A DNA stretch of 64,000 bases from Bacilli bacterium (lineage in GTDB: Bacteria > Bacillota > Bacilli > Paenibacillales > NBRC-103111). The stretch spans positions 62,001 to 126,000 of the forward strand of contig JAQBPR010000003.1 in NCBI GenBank assembly GCA_028287395.1. Direction: 5' to 3'. The position numbers and the translations under genes are program-made. Positions 46,297 to 56,915 of this stretch are shown piece by piece (position 1 is the stretch's first letter; every line of letters starts with the position of its first letter). Below the pieces are notes generated by a model. The model was not told the origin of the DNA, did not search any database, and saw only the letters and a list, made by a program, of their open reading frames with translations.

Positions 46297-46322
46297 TAAA
46301 TAAATTACTTATTTTCAATATT

Positions 46323-47717
46323 TCACAAAATATATTGACTTAAATCACGATTTTGTGAAATGTCGGACAGCTTTTCTTTCACATACTCAGGTGAAATCGT
46401 GAATTGTTCCAGTGTAATTTCTGATGCTTCAAAAGAAAGATCTTCTAAAAGTTTTTCCAGAATGGTATGCAATCTCCTCGCACCAATATTTTCAGTGCTT
46501 TGGTTTACATCTACTGCAATACGTGCTATTTCCTCGATTGCCAAAACAGAAAAATCAATCTGAATACCTTCTGTTTCCAAAAGCGCAATATATTGTTTAG
46601 TCAACGCGTTTTGGGGTTCCTGCAGGATACGTACAAAGTCTTCATGCGTTAAACTGCTTAGCTCTACCCTAACCGGGAAACGTCCTTGTAATTCAGGGAT
46701 GAGATCTGATGGCTTAGACAAATGGAATGCGCCCGCAGCAATAAATAAAATATAATCTGTTCGCACAGGGCCATATTTAGTTATTACAGTTGTTCCTTCA
46801 ACAATAGGTAAAATATCGCGTTGAACGCCTTCTCGCGAAACGTCGGGTCCATTTCCTTTTCCAACACTAGCTATCTTGTCGATTTCGTCAATGAAGATGA
46901 TGCCCGATTGTTCCGCTCTTTTAATTGATTCCTGGATAACTTCATCTTGATCCAGCAAACGATTTGCTTCTTCTTGGCTCAACACTTTTCTCGCTTCTTT
47001 AACGGACAGTTTACGTTTTTTTGTTTTTTTAGGCATCATATTACCGAGTAATTCTTGCATATTTAAACCTATTTGTTCATTTCCTTGCCCAGCTAACATA
47101 TCCATCATCGATGGTGCATTGTCTTCGACTTCAATTTCAATCCACTCGTTTTCCAATTCGCCATTGATCAAACGTTTCTTAACTTCATTTCGTTGGGCAA
47201 AAACAGCTGGATCAAGCGTTTCTTCTTCTTTAATGGTTTGATTCTGTTGATTAAAAAGCATTTCAAATGGATTTTTATATGTTTTGGATGGTTCAGCATT
47301 CGGTACTAATGACATAATAATACGTTCTTCCGCTAATTTTTCCGCTTTGTCTTTAAGTCTCTCCGCTTTTTCTGCTTTGACAATCCGGATTGAAGTCTCG
47401 ATTAAGTCACGTACCATCGACTCTACATCTCTTCCAACATAACCAACTTCGGTAAATTTGGTCGCTTCAACTTTTATGAATGGAGCATTGACCAATTTCG
47501 CAAGCCTTCTGGCAATTTCTGTTTTCCCTACCCCGGTGGGGCCAATCATTAGAATGTTTTTCGGAATGATTTCGTCACGAATAGATTCGTCCAGCAAACT
47601 CCGACGATAACGATTCCTTAACGCTACTGCAACTGATTTTTTGGCTGATTTTTGACCAATAATATATTTATCTAACTCCATAACAATTTGTTTAGGTGTT
47701 AAAGATTGATTTGTCAT
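46323..47717 (-). CDS. hslU: ATP-dependent protease ATPase subunit HslU (ClpY)
   Basis: AAA+ unfoldase that feeds HslV; 464 residues. Walker [21 protein letters not shown] near residue 55, a central I-domain, Walker [12 protein letters not shown] and a C-terminal end that docks into HslV (DLSQYIL). The start at 47717 is chosen because TAGGAGGG precedes it; an upstream frame to 47765 has no site. A hairpin and a 12-bp direct repeat lie in the 97-nt gap before it. Confidence 0.97.
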   Translation of the reverse strand: MTNQSLTPKQIVMELDKYIIGQKSAKKSVAVALRNRYRRSLLDESIRDEIIPKNILMIGPTGVGKTEIARRLAKLVNAPFIKVEATKFTEVGYVGRDVESMVRDLIETSIRIVKAEKAERLKDKAEKLAEERIIMSLVPNAEPSKTYKNPFEMLFNQQNQTIKEEETLDPAVFAQRNEVKKRLINGELENEWIEIEVEDNAPSMMDMLAGQGNEQIGLNMQELLGNMMPKKTKKRKLSVKEARKVLSQEEANRLLDQDEVIQESIKRAEQSGIIFIDEIDKIASVGKGNGPDVSREGVQRDILPIVEGTTVITKYGPVRTDYILFIAAGAFHLSKPSDLIPELQGRFPVRVELSSLTHEDFVRILQEPQNALTKQYIALLETEGIQIDFSVLAIEEIARIAVDVNQSTENIGARRLHTILEKLLEDLSFEASEITLEQFTISPEYVKEKLSDISQNRDLSQYIL

Positions 47718-47731
47718 TCGAGCCCTCCTAA

Positions 47732-47802
47732 AAGTTTTGCTTTGCAAAACTAACATCGTAAGCATAAACCAAGGTTTTGTTAGAAACTTGCATCGTAAGC
47801 AT
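47732..47802 (-). repeat. Hairpin and 12-bp direct repeat upstream of hslU
   Basis: CATCGTAAGCAT occurs twice, at 47754-47765 and 47791-47802. A perfect hairpin AGTTTTGC-TTT-GCAAAACT (47732-47750) lies directly before the hslU ribosome binding site. The purpose is unknown; control of hslU translation is possible. Confidence 0.6.
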
Positions 47803-47814
47803 CATCGGTATTGT

Positions 47815-48357
47815 TTATTCGATTTCTTCAACAATGATATTTTGATTTGTAAAGACACAAATCTCCGCCGCAGTTTCCAGAGCAGCTTTAGCAATTTCTT
47901 TTGCAGTCATTTGGGGTGCATAACGATGCAAAGCCCTGCCTGCGGCAAGCGCAAAGCTGCCGCCTGAACCAATCGCCAATATCCCATCGTCAGGCTCGAT
48001 GATTTCTCCGTTCCCGGAAATGAGTAACAAACCTGTTGCATCCATAACAAGCATCATCGCTTCTAGCCTGCGTAAAACGCGATCCTGACGCCAATCTTTG
48101 GCTAATTCAACTGCAGCTCGTTGTAAATTCCCATGATGCTCTTCAAGCTTTCCTTCAAACTTTTCAAACAAAGTGATTGCATCAGCCACTGAACCTGCAA
48201 ACCCTGCAATTACTTTTCCTCGATGTAGTCTTCTTACTTTTTTTGCATGACTTTTCATCACCATGCTGTTGCCAAAAGTTACTTGACCATCTCCGGAAAT
48301 TGCACCCTTTCCTTGATGACGAATTGCAAAAATCGTTGTAGCATGAAATTGTTCCAT
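47815..48357 (-). CDS. hslV: ATP-dependent protease peptidase subunit HslV (ClpQ)
   Basis: Proteasome-like N-terminal-nucleophile peptidase; 180 residues. The core motifs [20 protein letters not shown] and [20 protein letters not shown] are present. The Thr that is residue 1 in E. coli HslV is here preceded by six residues (MEQFHA). B. subtilis ClpQ uses a Ser exposed after Met removal, but this protein has Glu at position 2. It would need processing before Thr7 or a different nucleophile. AAGGAGGG precedes the ATG. Confidence 0.95.
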   Translation of the reverse strand: MEQFHATTIFAIRHQGKGAISGDGQVTFGNSMVMKSHAKKVRRLHRGKVIAGFAGSVADAITLFEKFEGKLEEHHGNLQRAAVELAKDWRQDRVLRRLEAMMLVMDATGLLLISGNGEIIEPDDGILAIGSGGSFALAAGRALHRYAPQMTAKEIAKAALETAAEICVFTNQNIIVEEIE

Positions 48358-48378
48358 CGGAACCCTCCTTAAAGTAAA

Positions 48379-49272
48379 TTAAGCACGTGGATGCGCTTTG
48401 TTATAGATGGATTGCAAATGATCTTTGGTTACATGCGTATAAATTTGTGTTGTCGATAGATTTACATGACCTAATAACTCTTGCACGGAACGTAAATCTG
48501 CTCCAGCTTCAAGCATATGCGTGGCAAAGGTATGCCGAAATGTATGGGGGCTGACATGATTGATATTGGCCAATTGTTCTATATATTTATCCAGTACCCT
48601 TCTAACGCTTCGATCCGTTAGTCTCCCGCCAACATAATTTAAGAATAAAGCTTGCTCTTCTTTTCCATGCAGTAATGATTTGCGCCCGCCTTGTAAATAA
48701 GCTTCAATCGCTTGAACCGCGTGTTCCCCTAGGGGTACGTAACGTTCCTTCGAACCTTTTCCAAAGACAAGTGCAATACCGTTAGCCAGATCGGCAGAAG
48801 CAATATTCAATTGCACGAGTTCACTTACACGCATTCCGCTGGCATACAAGGTTTCCATTAATGCTTGATCTCTTTTTCCAATAGGAGTTGAGGTATCAGG
48901 TGCATTAAGCATGGATTGTATTTGTTCCATATACATAAATTGCGGCAGCTTTTTATCTTGCTTCGGTGTGCGGATGTAGCTAAAAGGACTTACTTTTACA
49001 ATACCCTCACGAAGCATGTAAAGATAAAATGATCGCATGGCGGATAATTTACGCGCAACGCTTCTTTTGGCATATTGCTGTCCATTTAAATGGGCTAAAT
49101 ACGTTCTTACGTTTAAATAAGTAACCTCAACAAAGTCGTCAATTTGCTGATTCTCAACAAAATCCATAAATTGCAAAATATCCTTGGAATAATTTTGCAG
49201 TGTATGCTCCGAACTATTCTTTTCAGCACGAAGGTATTGAAGAAAGCCTTCTACTAAAAATTCATTTTTCAT
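48379..49272 (-). CDS. xerC: Tyrosine recombinase XerC (CodV type)
   Basis: Chromosome-dimer-resolution recombinase; 297 residues. SAM-like N-terminal DNA-binding domain ([20 protein letters not shown]) and catalytic domain with Arg ([12 protein letters not shown]), Lys ([13 protein letters not shown]), HxxR ([20 protein letters not shown]), His ([13 protein letters not shown]) and the nucleophile Tyr in IYTHVT. Overlaps the trmFO stop by 4 nt. The trmFO-xerC-hslV-hslU order is conserved. Confidence 0.95.
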   Translation of the reverse strand: MKNEFLVEGFLQYLRAEKNSSEHTLQNYSKDILQFMDFVENQQIDDFVEVTYLNVRTYLAHLNGQQYAKRSVARKLSAMRSFYLYMLREGIVKVSPFSYIRTPKQDKKLPQFMYMEQIQSMLNAPDTSTPIGKRDQALMETLYASGMRVSELVQLNIASADLANGIALVFGKGSKERYVPLGEHAVQAIEAYLQGGRKSLLHGKEEQALFLNYVGGRLTDRSVRRVLDKYIEQLANINHVSPHTFRHTFATHMLEAGADLRSVQELLGHVNLSTTQIYTHVTKDHLQSIYNKAHPRA

Positions 49273-50594
49273 CCAATCTCCACCTTAAGCCCATTTGCAA
49301 AGCTTTGGATACTTTGAATAGCTCTTTCAGCCAGCATTTCATTTTTCAGTTTTTTACTGCGTATGCGCTCCTCTAATGGCGGGAAAAGCCCAAAATTAGC
49401 ATTCATGGGTTGAAAATGATCGGGGTCTGCGGAAGTAATATAGGCAGCCATTCCACCCAATGCCGTTTCCACAGGGAAAAGAAGACATTCTAATCCTTTT
49501 GCAAGACGTCCCGCATTAATCCCGGCTATCAATCCAGAAGCAGCCGATTCAACATATCCTTCTACTCCAGTCATTTGACCGGCAAAAAACAATTGATCCT
49601 TACCAATAAATTGATACGTAGGACGGAGCTTGCGCGGCGAATTAATAAAAGTATTGCGATGCATGACACCATATCGCACAAACTCTGCGTTTTCCAACCC
49701 CGGAATCAATCCGAACACCTTTTTCTGTTCACCCCATTTGAGATGAGTTTGAAAACCGACTAAATTAAATAAAGTTCCTGCGGCGTTATCCTGCCTAAGC
49801 TGAACTACAGCATAGGGGATTTTACCCGTATGCGGATTGAGCAGCCCTACAGGCTTCATAGGACCAAACAAAACCGTTTGTTTGCCTCTGCTTGCCATCA
49901 CCTCAATCGGCATACAGCCTTCAAAATAAATTTCTTTTTCGAATTCTTTGATCGGTGCTACCTCTGCGGAAATTAAAGCATCATGAAAGGCATTGAACTC
50001 TTCTTCCGTCATCGGACAATTAATATATGCGGCCTCTCCTTTATCATATCGCGAAGCAAGGTAAACCTTGCTCATATTTATAGAATCTTTTTCAACTATC
50101 GGCGCTGCTGCATCATAAAAATACAAATATTGTTCACCCATCAACGTTTGTAAATGTGCGGACAAATCCGGCGAGGTTAAGGGTCCTGAGGCTACTACGG
50201 TAATACCTTCAGGCAAACTGCAGATTTCCTCGTTTCTTACTTCGACTAATGGATGATTACGTAACGCAGAAGTAACTCCGGAAGAGAATCCGTCACGATC
50301 CACTGCTAAAGCACCCCCAGCGGGTACTGCATGTTTATCTGCACATGACATGATCAATGAATCCATGCGGCGCATTTCTTCTTTTAGAACGCCTACTGCA
50401 TTCGTTAATCCATTAGCACGCAGAGAATTACTGCATACTAGCTCAGCAAAATGTTCCGTTATATGCGCAGGTGTTTTACGAACAGGACGCATTTCATATA
50501 AAATAACCGGAACACCTTGATTCGCAATTTGCCACGCGGCTTCACTTCCTGCAAGTCCTGCCCCGATTACCGTTACTTTCTTTACTTCTGACAA
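49269..50594 (-). CDS. trmFO: Folate-dependent tRNA (uracil-54 C5)-methyltransferase TrmFO
   Basis: Flavoenzyme making ribothymidine 54 in tRNA; 441 residues. FAD-binding [20 protein letters not shown] at the N-terminus; [20 protein letters not shown] and [20 protein letters not shown] are family motifs. TTG at 50594 is chosen because TGGGAGG lies 7 nt upstream; an ATG 9 codons earlier overlaps that site. A palindromic element lies just upstream. Confidence 0.95.
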   Translation of the reverse strand: MSEVKKVTVIGAGLAGSEAAWQIANQGVPVILYEMRPVRKTPAHITEHFAELVCSNSLRANGLTNAVGVLKEEMRRMDSLIMSCADKHAVPAGGALAVDRDGFSSGVTSALRNHPLVEVRNEEICSLPEGITVVASGPLTSPDLSAHLQTLMGEQYLYFYDAAAPIVEKDSINMSKVYLASRYDKGEAAYINCPMTEEEFNAFHDALISAEVAPIKEFEKEIYFEGCMPIEVMASRGKQTVLFGPMKPVGLLNPHTGKIPYAVVQLRQDNAAGTLFNLVGFQTHLKWGEQKKVFGLIPGLENAEFVRYGVMHRNTFINSPRKLRPTYQFIGKDQLFFAGQMTGVEGYVESAASGLIAGINAGRLAKGLECLLFPVETALGGMAAYITSADPDHFQPMNANFGLFPPLEERIRSKKLKNEMLAERAIQSIQSFANGLKVEIG

Positions 50595-50636
50595 GAAAAA
50601 ACCTCCCAAAATTTGTTTCATAGAAATTACATTGTA

Positions 50637-50750
50637 AGAGTGTGTTTAAATTAGTAGGGTTGCGGCATATGAGGGATGTGCCTTCGGCTGCACTTGAACT
50701 CTCCGGTCACATTCCCGCATACGCTCTCCACCACTTATTAAACACACTCT
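50637..50750. repeat. Long imperfect palindrome (MITE-like or structured RNA) between topA and trmFO
   Basis: The ends are perfect 13-bp inverted repeats, AGAGTGTGTTTAA (50637-50649) and TTAAACACACTCT (50738-50750). Pairing continues imperfectly for about 44 bp per arm, including GGGATGTG near 50673-50680 against CACATTCCC near 50708-50716. A small apical hairpin GTGC-CTTCGGCT-GCAC lies in the middle. There is no ORF. It may be a miniature mobile element or a structured RNA; no family was recognised. Confidence 0.6.
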
Positions 50751-50786
50751 GCAAGTATGTCATTAGTATACACTTTTCTTTATAAA

Positions 50787-50820
50787 ACAAAAAACTAAGC
50801 TCCCGAAAGAACTTAGTTTT
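50787..50820 (-). terminator. Terminator after topA
   Basis: Minus-strand stem AAAACTAAG / CTTAGTTTT with a 12-nt loop, followed by TTTTTTG. It starts about 10 nt after the topA stop. Confidence 0.85.
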
Positions 50821-50830
50821 GGAAATAGGC

Positions 50831-52927
50831 CTATTCAGCTGCTTCTTCGCTGTCCTCTTTTTCTTCTTTAAAATCACATTCGATACATTGGATATGAGTT
50901 CCGCTTTTGTTTGTCTTCTGAATGAGCATGGAATTACATTGCGGACACGGTTTCTCAACTGGACGATCCCAAGATACAAAATCGCAGCCAGGATATTGGT
51001 CGCAACCGAAAAATACTCTGCCCTTTTTACTGCGTCTCTCCACAATTCGCCCAGCTTTACAGGTTGGACAAATCACACCGATATCTTTAATGATCGGTTT
51101 CGTATTCCGGCAGTTAGGAAACCCGGAGCAGGCAAGAAATTTGCCAAAGCGCCCCATTTTATAAACCATCGGCATGCTGCATTTTTCACATAGCTCGTCA
51201 GAAACTTCATCTTTAATTTCAATTTCTTTCATTTCTTCTTCGGCAAACTCCAACCGCTTTTCAAAAGTCTCATAAAATGTTTCGAGTACTTTCACCCAAT
51301 TTTCTTTACCGTCACCGACATGATCTAATTCTTCTTCCATATGAGCTGTAAATTCAACATCCAAAATTTCCGGAAAAAATTCAACCATTAATTCGATGAC
51401 TAAATCGCCCAACTCCGTAGGAATAAACTTCTTCTCTTCTAAAGCGACATACCCGCGTTTTTGGATGGTTTCCAAGGTAGGCGCATAGGTACTCGGACGT
51501 CCAATTCCCAATTCTTCCAGAGCACGAACCAATCTTGCTTCGGTATATCTTGGCGGTGGTTGCGTGAAATGTTGTTTAGGAGCGATCTCTGTCTTTTTTA
51601 CTTTATTTCCTTCTTTTAAAGGTGGCAGCAACCGGTCTTCCTCGGTAGTTCCATCGTCATTGCCTTCAACGTATATTTTCATAAATCCAGGGAATTTCAT
51701 TTTGGAGCCAACGGAACGAAAAGTTGCATCTCCCACTGCAAAATCAACCGTCATCGTGTCTAATACTGCTGAGGTCATTTGACTGGAAACAAAACGATCC
51801 CAAACCAGCTTATACAATCTAAATTGATCCTTGCTTAAAAACTCTTTCACTTGATCCGGCTCTCTTAAAACCGAGCTTGGACGGATAGCTTCATGCGCTT
51901 CTTGGGCGTTGGTTGCTTTTTTAGTGTAAACACGCGGTGTTTCCGGAGCATAACTAGCGCCATATTTCTGAATAATGAATTCTTTGGCTTCTTCTTGTGC
52001 GATCGGGGAAATGCGTGTTGAATCCGTACGCATGTAAGTGATTAAACCGACCGTACCTTCTTTGCCCAAGTCAATCCCTTCATATAACTGCTGTGCAACA
52101 GACATTGTTTTGGCAGCACGGAAATTCAATTTTCTTGCAGCTTCTTGTTGTAACGTACTGGTGATAAATGGTGCGGAAGGATTGCGTAGACGCTCTTTCT
52201 CTTTGACTTCGCTGACGATAAATTCTGCTTTATCAATGGCTTTGAGAATTTCCTGAACATCTGCCTCGCTGTGCAATTCTTTCTTTTCTTTGTAAATTCC
52301 ATGAAATTTAGCTTCAAACGGACTAGATCCTGCCAATAGCTGAGCCGTAATCGACCAATATTCCTCGGGAATAAATTCATTAATTTCATTTTCGCGGTCG
52401 TGGATCATTTTGACCGTAACAGATTGTACTCTACCTGCGGAAAGTCCTTTTTTAACCTTTTTCCATAAAAGCGGGCTGATTTTATAACCCACTAAACGAT
52501 CCAAAATTCGTCTTGCTTGTTGTGCGTTCACCAAATCCAGGTTGATGGGACGCGGCGTTTTAAACGCATCTTTCACAGCCTGTTTCGTAATTTCATTAAA
52601 TACCACTCTGCAAGCATCTGTTTCATTCAGATCCAAGTAATGCGCCAAATGCCAAGCAATGGCTTCCCCTTCACGATCCGGATCGGCTGCGAGATAGACG
52701 TTTTTCACTTTTTTACTTGCATCTTTAATTTCTTTAAGCACAGAACCTTTACCGCGAATGGTAATATATTTGGGTTCGAAGTTGTTCTTCACTTCAACGC
52801 CGATTTGACTTTTCGGAAGATCACGAATATGACCCATCGAAGCTTTAACAATGTATTTGCTGCCTAAATATTTAGCAATCGTTTTGGCTTTAGCGGGTGA
52901 TTCCACAATGACTAGCGAGTCGGCCAT
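50831..52927 (-). CDS. topA: DNA topoisomerase I
   Basis: Relaxes negative supercoils; 698 residues. TOPRIM domain at the N-terminus ([36 protein letters not shown]), catalytic Tyr in [14 protein letters not shown] near residue 300, and three C-terminal zinc fingers (CEKCSMPM ... [15 protein letters not shown] ... [15 protein letters not shown] ... CIEC). The start at 52927 is chosen because GGGAGGAAGG precedes it. Follows dprA. Confidence 0.97.
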   Translation of the reverse strand: MADSLVIVESPAKAKTIAKYLGSKYIVKASMGHIRDLPKSQIGVEVKNNFEPKYITIRGKGSVLKEIKDASKKVKNVYLAADPDREGEAIAWHLAHYLDLNETDACRVVFNEITKQAVKDAFKTPRPINLDLVNAQQARRILDRLVGYKISPLLWKKVKKGLSAGRVQSVTVKMIHDRENEINEFIPEEYWSITAQLLAGSSPFEAKFHGIYKEKKELHSEADVQEILKAIDKAEFIVSEVKEKERLRNPSAPFITSTLQQEAARKLNFRAAKTMSVAQQLYEGIDLGKEGTVGLITYMRTDSTRISPIAQEEAKEFIIQKYGASYAPETPRVYTKKATNAQEAHEAIRPSSVLREPDQVKEFLSKDQFRLYKLVWDRFVSSQMTSAVLDTMTVDFAVGDATFRSVGSKMKFPGFMKIYVEGNDDGTTEEDRLLPPLKEGNKVKKTEIAPKQHFTQPPPRYTEARLVRALEELGIGRPSTYAPTLETIQKRGYVALEEKKFIPTELGDLVIELMVEFFPEILDVEFTAHMEEELDHVGDGKENWVKVLETFYETFEKRLEFAEEEMKEIEIKDEVSDELCEKCSMPMVYKMGRFGKFLACSGFPNCRNTKPIIKDIGVICPTCKAGRIVERRSKKGRVFFGCDQYPGCDFVSWDRPVEKPCPQCNSMLIQKTNKSGTHIQCIECDFKEEKEDSEEAAE

Positions 52928-52971
52928 AGTGTACCTTCCTCCCTTCGAGTATAGAAATAAGTTCAATTAAT

Positions 52972-54069
52972 CTAGTGAATACTGTAAGTTGCACCAGGAA
53001 GTTGATTGATCTTTTTTTTCATTAGTAAAGATAACAGAATTGTATGCAAATGTCCAAAATTTGTTTGACTTTGTTCTATTAGCTGATCAAATGTCAACGA
53101 TTCTAAAGTTAATAAGTCGAATATTCTCTGTTCATCTCCATTTAATTCGTATCTGGAAGTGTCGTCAATAGCCTTTATATTAGTATGCTCTGTAACATAA
53201 AGCAAATGTTTATATTCCTCGATAATGTCTTCGGCACAAATTACTACCTTGGCACCCTGTTTAATTAAAGCGAGTGTACCTTGACTTTTGGGCGAATTAA
53301 TCTGCCCAGGAACGGCAAATACATCTCGCGATTCGTCCATGGCTTGGTCTGCTGTAATTAACGAACCGCTCTTTAATGCGGCTTCGACAACAACGGTTCC
53401 TAAGCTTAATCCAGCAATGATGCGATTTCTCAACGGAAATAAACCCGGATGCGATTTCATTCCCAAAGGATACTCACTAATAATTAGACCTTTCAGTGCA
53501 ATCTCACGATATAAAAAGCTATTCTCTAACGGATAAATCACGTCGATTCCACATCCTAATACAGCAATCGTACCTCCTATTTCATTCAATGCACCTAAAT
53601 GAGCTGAGCTGTCTATCCCTCTAGCTAAACCGCTTACTACACCAAAACCATTACGAGCAAGCGAGACAGCAAGCTGCTGAGCGACATTTTTTCCATAAAC
53701 AGTCGGAACCCGCGTACCTACGATTGCGATTAACGGCAGCTGCATCAATTGGATATTGCCTTTACAGTAAAGCACCCAAGGCGGTTGCGAGGTTTGCTTG
53801 AGCAATGTAGGATATGCCTCGTCATATATGGTGACAATTTCAACATTATGCTCTTTATAAGCTGCCATTTTACTGTTTATGAAATTTTCCGTTAAATGTT
53901 CACGAATCACTTGTGCTTTCGTAGTTGGAATACCCCATTGTTCCATTTCAAGCTGTGTTGCCTTCATTAATTCACCTAAATCAGCGAATTGCTGCAGCAA
54001 TTTAAAAATCGTTTTCCAACCAATTTCCTTCATCTCATGCAAAGCTATCATAATCATCCGTGGATCCAT
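52972..54069 (-). CDS. dprA: DNA processing protein DprA (Smf)
   Basis: Loads RecA on incoming single-stranded DNA during transformation; 365 residues. A helical N-terminal region is followed by the Rossmann-like core (IVGTRVPTVYGKNVAQQLAV; GLARGIDSSAHLGALNEIGG; FPLRNRIIAGLS) and a C-terminal winged-helix (EQRIFDLLTLESLTFDQLIE). It lies between sucD and topA as in B. subtilis; comM in the same window is another transformation-associated gene. Confidence 0.95.
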   Translation of the reverse strand: MDPRMIMIALHEMKEIGWKTIFKLLQQFADLGELMKATQLEMEQWGIPTTKAQVIREHLTENFINSKMAAYKEHNVEIVTIYDEAYPTLLKQTSQPPWVLYCKGNIQLMQLPLIAIVGTRVPTVYGKNVAQQLAVSLARNGFGVVSGLARGIDSSAHLGALNEIGGTIAVLGCGIDVIYPLENSFLYREIALKGLIISEYPLGMKSHPGLFPLRNRIIAGLSLGTVVVEAALKSGSLITADQAMDESRDVFAVPGQINSPKSQGTLALIKQGAKVVICAEDIIEEYKHLLYVTEHTNIKAIDDTSRYELNGDEQRIFDLLTLESLTFDQLIEQSQTNFGHLHTILLSLLMKKKINQLPGATYSIH

Positions 54070-54105
54070 ATACCAACCATCTCCTTATAATGAGTCTATG
54101 AAAAC

Positions 54106-54146
54106 AAAAAAACCTTTCAAATCCGTTAAACGGAAATGAAAGGTTG
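54106..54146 (-). terminator. Terminator after sucD
   Basis: Minus-strand stem AACCTTTCA / TGAAAGGTT, continued inside by TCCGTT/AACGGA, followed by TTTTTTTG. Lies between sucD and dprA. Confidence 0.85.
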
Positions 54147-54165
54147 CTTACCTTTTCAGGATTTA

Positions 54166-55110
54166 TTAAATGTTTGAAGTTGTAACTGTAATACATTTTT
54201 GCAATAAACCTTTTTCTTCTAATACGGAAACTAAGGTAGATCCCATTTCTGAAGGTGTAGCCGCGACTTTGATGCCGCAAGCTTCCAGTGTAGAAATCTT
54301 CTCTGCAGCGGTTCCCTTGCCCCCAGAGATGATTGCGCCTGCATGACCCATACGTTTGCCTTCCGGAGCCGTTTTACCGCCAATAAAGCCAACCACAGGT
54401 TTAGTCATATTGGCTTTAACCCATTCCGCCGCTTCTTCTTCAGCGGTTCCGCCGATTTCACCAATCATAATGACTGCATAGGTGTCCGGATCATCATTAA
54501 ATCTTTGCAAAATATCGATGAACTCAGATCCTTTTACTGGATCTCCGCCAATGCCTACTGCCGAAGACTGACCAATTCCGCGGGTTGTAAGCTGATGAAC
54601 CGCTTCGTAAGTCAATGTTCCGCTGCGCGAAACAACACCGACATGACCTGGTGTATGAATATAACCTGGCATGATACCGATTTTACACTCACCTGGCGTG
54701 ATGACACCCGGACAGTTCGGACCGATTAAAACCGTGCGTTTGCCTTCCATATAACGTTTTACTTTGACCATATCCAGAACAGGAATACCTTCTGTAATAC
54801 AGATAACCAAATCCAGATCCGCGTCTACAGCTTCCAAAATGGCGTCCGCAGCAAAGGGAGGCGCTACATAAATGACTGATGCGTTAGCGCCTGTACCTGC
54901 AACAGCTTCTAAAACGGAATTGAATACGGGAAGCTTAGCAACAGAACCGTTCTCCAATGTAATCTCCAATGTTGTTCCGCCCTTACCAGGCGTAACGCCT
55001 CCTACCATTTGCGTTCCGTAGTCCAGACCTCCCTTGGTATGAAACAATCCTGTCGCACCTGTAATTCCCTGCGTGATGACTTTTGTATTTTTGTTGACTA
55101 ATATACTCAT
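54166..55110 (-). CDS. sucD: Succinyl-CoA synthetase alpha subunit
   Basis: TCA-cycle step making ATP/GTP from succinyl-CoA; 314 residues. CoA-binding Rossmann domain ([20 protein letters not shown]), [18 protein letters not shown] and the phospho-His loop ([20 protein letters not shown]) are present. It starts about 30 nt after sucC with a weaker GGGTG-type site. Confidence 0.97.
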   Translation of the reverse strand: MSILVNKNTKVITQGITGATGLFHTKGGLDYGTQMVGGVTPGKGGTTLEITLENGSVAKLPVFNSVLEAVAGTGANASVIYVAPPFAADAILEAVDADLDLVICITEGIPVLDMVKVKRYMEGKRTVLIGPNCPGVITPGECKIGIMPGYIHTPGHVGVVSRSGTLTYEAVHQLTTRGIGQSSAVGIGGDPVKGSEFIDILQRFNDDPDTYAVIMIGEIGGTAEEEAAEWVKANMTKPVVGFIGGKTAPEGKRMGHAGAIISGGKGTAAEKISTLEACGIKVAATPSEMGSTLVSVLEEKGLLQKCITVTTSNI

Positions 55111-55139
55111 GAGTTATTTCACACCCTTTACTGGTTTCA

Positions 55140-56309
55140 TTAACCGACTTTTTTAACCTGCTCAACAATTTTTTTCGCACCGTCAGCCATAGAGTCAGCT
55201 GCAATGATATTAAGACCGGATTCATTTAATATTTTCTTACCTAATTGTACATTCGTTCCTTCCAAACGGACAACCAACGGACGATCTAGGCCAATTTGCT
55301 TGGCAGCTTCTACAACACCGTTCGCAATCACATCACAACGCATGATTCCACCGAAAATGTTAACAAAAATACCTTTAACCTTCTCATCAGATAAAATAAT
55401 TTTGAATGCTTCCGTAACTTTCTCCGTAGTAGCACCGCCCCCAACATCAAGAAAGTTAGCGGGATCTCCGCCATAGTGCTTAATAATATCCATAGTAGCC
55501 ATCGCTAGACCAGCGCCATTCACCATACAGCCAATGTTGCCATCTAAAGCAATGTAGCTTAAATCAAATTTAGATGCTTCGATTTCTTTCGCATCTTCTT
55601 CTTCCAAATCGCGCAGCTCAACAATATCTTTATGACGATATAACGCGTTAGAATCAAAGTTCAGCTTAGCATCTAAAGCCATAACATCGCCTGATCCCGT
55701 TACAACAAGCGGATTAATTTCTGCGATTGAGCAATCTTTTTCAACAAAAGCAGTATAAAGTGAAAGCATAAATTTCACTGCTTTATTGACCAATTCATTC
55801 GGTATATTAATTGCATAGGCTAATCTGCGAGCTTGAAAAGTTTGCAAGCCAATAGCAGGATCGACAATTTCCTTAATGATTTTTTCCGGGCTGTGCGCAG
55901 CAACTTCTTCAATATCCATGCCGCCTTCTTCCGAACCCATCATGACAACAGATCCTGTGCCGCGGTCGACAACAACACCGATATAATATTCTTTCTTGAT
56001 ATCGCAGCCTTCTTCAATTAATAAACGTTTTACTTCTTTACCTTCAGGACCTGTTTGATGTGTAACGAGTACTTTACCAAGAATTTGTTCCGCGTATGTA
56101 CGGACTTCGTCCAAGTTTTTCGCAACTTTTACGCCACCTGCTTTACCTCTACCGCCTGCATGAATTTGTGCCTTAACTACAACGACCGATGTACCCAATT
56201 GTTTGGCAGCTTCCACAGCTTCATCAACTGTAAAAGCGACTTTTCCATTCGGTACGTTGACTCCATATTGTTTGAGGACTGCTTTTCCTTGATACTCATG
56301 GATGTTCAT
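55140..56309 (-). CDS. sucC: Succinyl-CoA synthetase beta subunit
   Basis: 389 residues. N-terminal ATP-grasp ([60 protein letters not shown]) and C-terminal ligase domain ([40 protein letters not shown]). It forms an operon with sucD. A TGATACAAT extended -10 sequence lies about 85 nt upstream. Confidence 0.97.
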   Translation of the reverse strand: MNIHEYQGKAVLKQYGVNVPNGKVAFTVDEAVEAAKQLGTSVVVVKAQIHAGGRGKAGGVKVAKNLDEVRTYAEQILGKVLVTHQTGPEGKEVKRLLIEEGCDIKKEYYIGVVVDRGTGSVVMMGSEEGGMDIEEVAAHSPEKIIKEIVDPAIGLQTFQARRLAYAINIPNELVNKAVKFMLSLYTAFVEKDCSIAEINPLVVTGSGDVMALDAKLNFDSNALYRHKDIVELRDLEEEDAKEIEASKFDLSYIALDGNIGCMVNGAGLAMATMDIIKHYGGDPANFLDVGGGATTEKVTEAFKIILSDEKVKGIFVNIFGGIMRCDVIANGVVEAAKQIGLDRPLVVRLEGTNVQLGKKILNESGLNIIAADSMADGAKKIVEQVKKVG

Positions 56310-56388
56310 TCTATACTTCCTCCAATCAAATATTTTCTTTCTATCCCGTACAAAAAGCGGAATTATTCGTTCCGCTCCATAAACCTTT

Positions 56389-56400
56389 ATAATTGTATCA
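56389..56400 (-). promoter_or_regulatory. Possible extended -10 promoter of sucCD
   Basis: On the minus strand TGATACAAT fits the extended -10 pattern TGnTATAAT with one mismatch. No good -35 hexamer lies 16-18 nt upstream. The rest of the 56310-56515 gap shows only an A/T-rich tract. Confidence 0.3.
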
Positions 56401-56515
56401 TGTTTATTCGACAGTTTCCTCTTTTTTTATAAAAAATTCAACATTTTTCCCTATAGAATTGTGTCCATTTTGTAGACTGGTGCCATTTAATCTTATTGTT
56501 CAGGAAATAGATTGA

Positions 56516-56755
56516 TTAAGTGATACTCCGTGGTTCTCTGGCAGCTTGTTTGATAAAACGCATTTCATTTCCAATAAAGGAGCAAACTCTGCATTGAATA
56601 TCTGGCTCGTGATCCGGCATAACTTCATCTACCGCCATTTCAGTTATTAAACCACTGACCGCATCTTTCATAAATTTCTGCGAATGAGTGGTAATTAAGT
56701 TGAATTTAACACGATTTGAACGGCAGTTTGGACAATAATACGGATGTTCATTCAT
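56516..56755 (-). CDS. Small zinc-ribbon protein of unknown function
   Basis: 79 residues, no family recognised. Two Cys pairs (YYCPNCRSN near residue 8 and IQCRVCSFIGN near residue 54) would bind one zinc ion. The segment between them is acidic and may be helical (MKDAVSGLITEMAVDEVMPD). The ATG is preceded by GAGGTGAG. It stands alone between comM (divergent) and sucC. RNA or protein binding is possible, but only the zinc ribbon is visible. Confidence 0.75.
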   Translation of the reverse strand: MNEHPYYCPNCRSNRVKFNLITTHSQKFMKDAVSGLITEMAVDEVMPDHEPDIQCRVCSFIGNEMRFIKQAAREPRSIT

Positions 56756-56915
56756 TTATCTCACCTCAGCATTATTATCTCCAGTTCATCTTTTTTTTAT
56801 AAAGGCTGGCAGGAAATGAGCTTGATTCATAGAATATGTTCTTTACAAAAACATTTTTGGTAAAAAGGAAGCACCTTTTCCATTCGTTAATTAACTATGG
56901 GGAGTGTGCTTTTTT

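Noticed and set aside
48379-49272. Tyrosine recombinase as a sign of an integrated mobile element
   Set aside because: It is the housekeeping XerC/CodV at its conserved place between trmFO and hslV, with no attachment repeats or phage genes nearby.
56830-56870. Possible ComK box (AAAA-N5-TTTT) upstream of comM
   Set aside because: The A-run/T-run near AAAAACATTTTT has the wrong spacing and only one half-pair, so it is most likely chance AT-richness.
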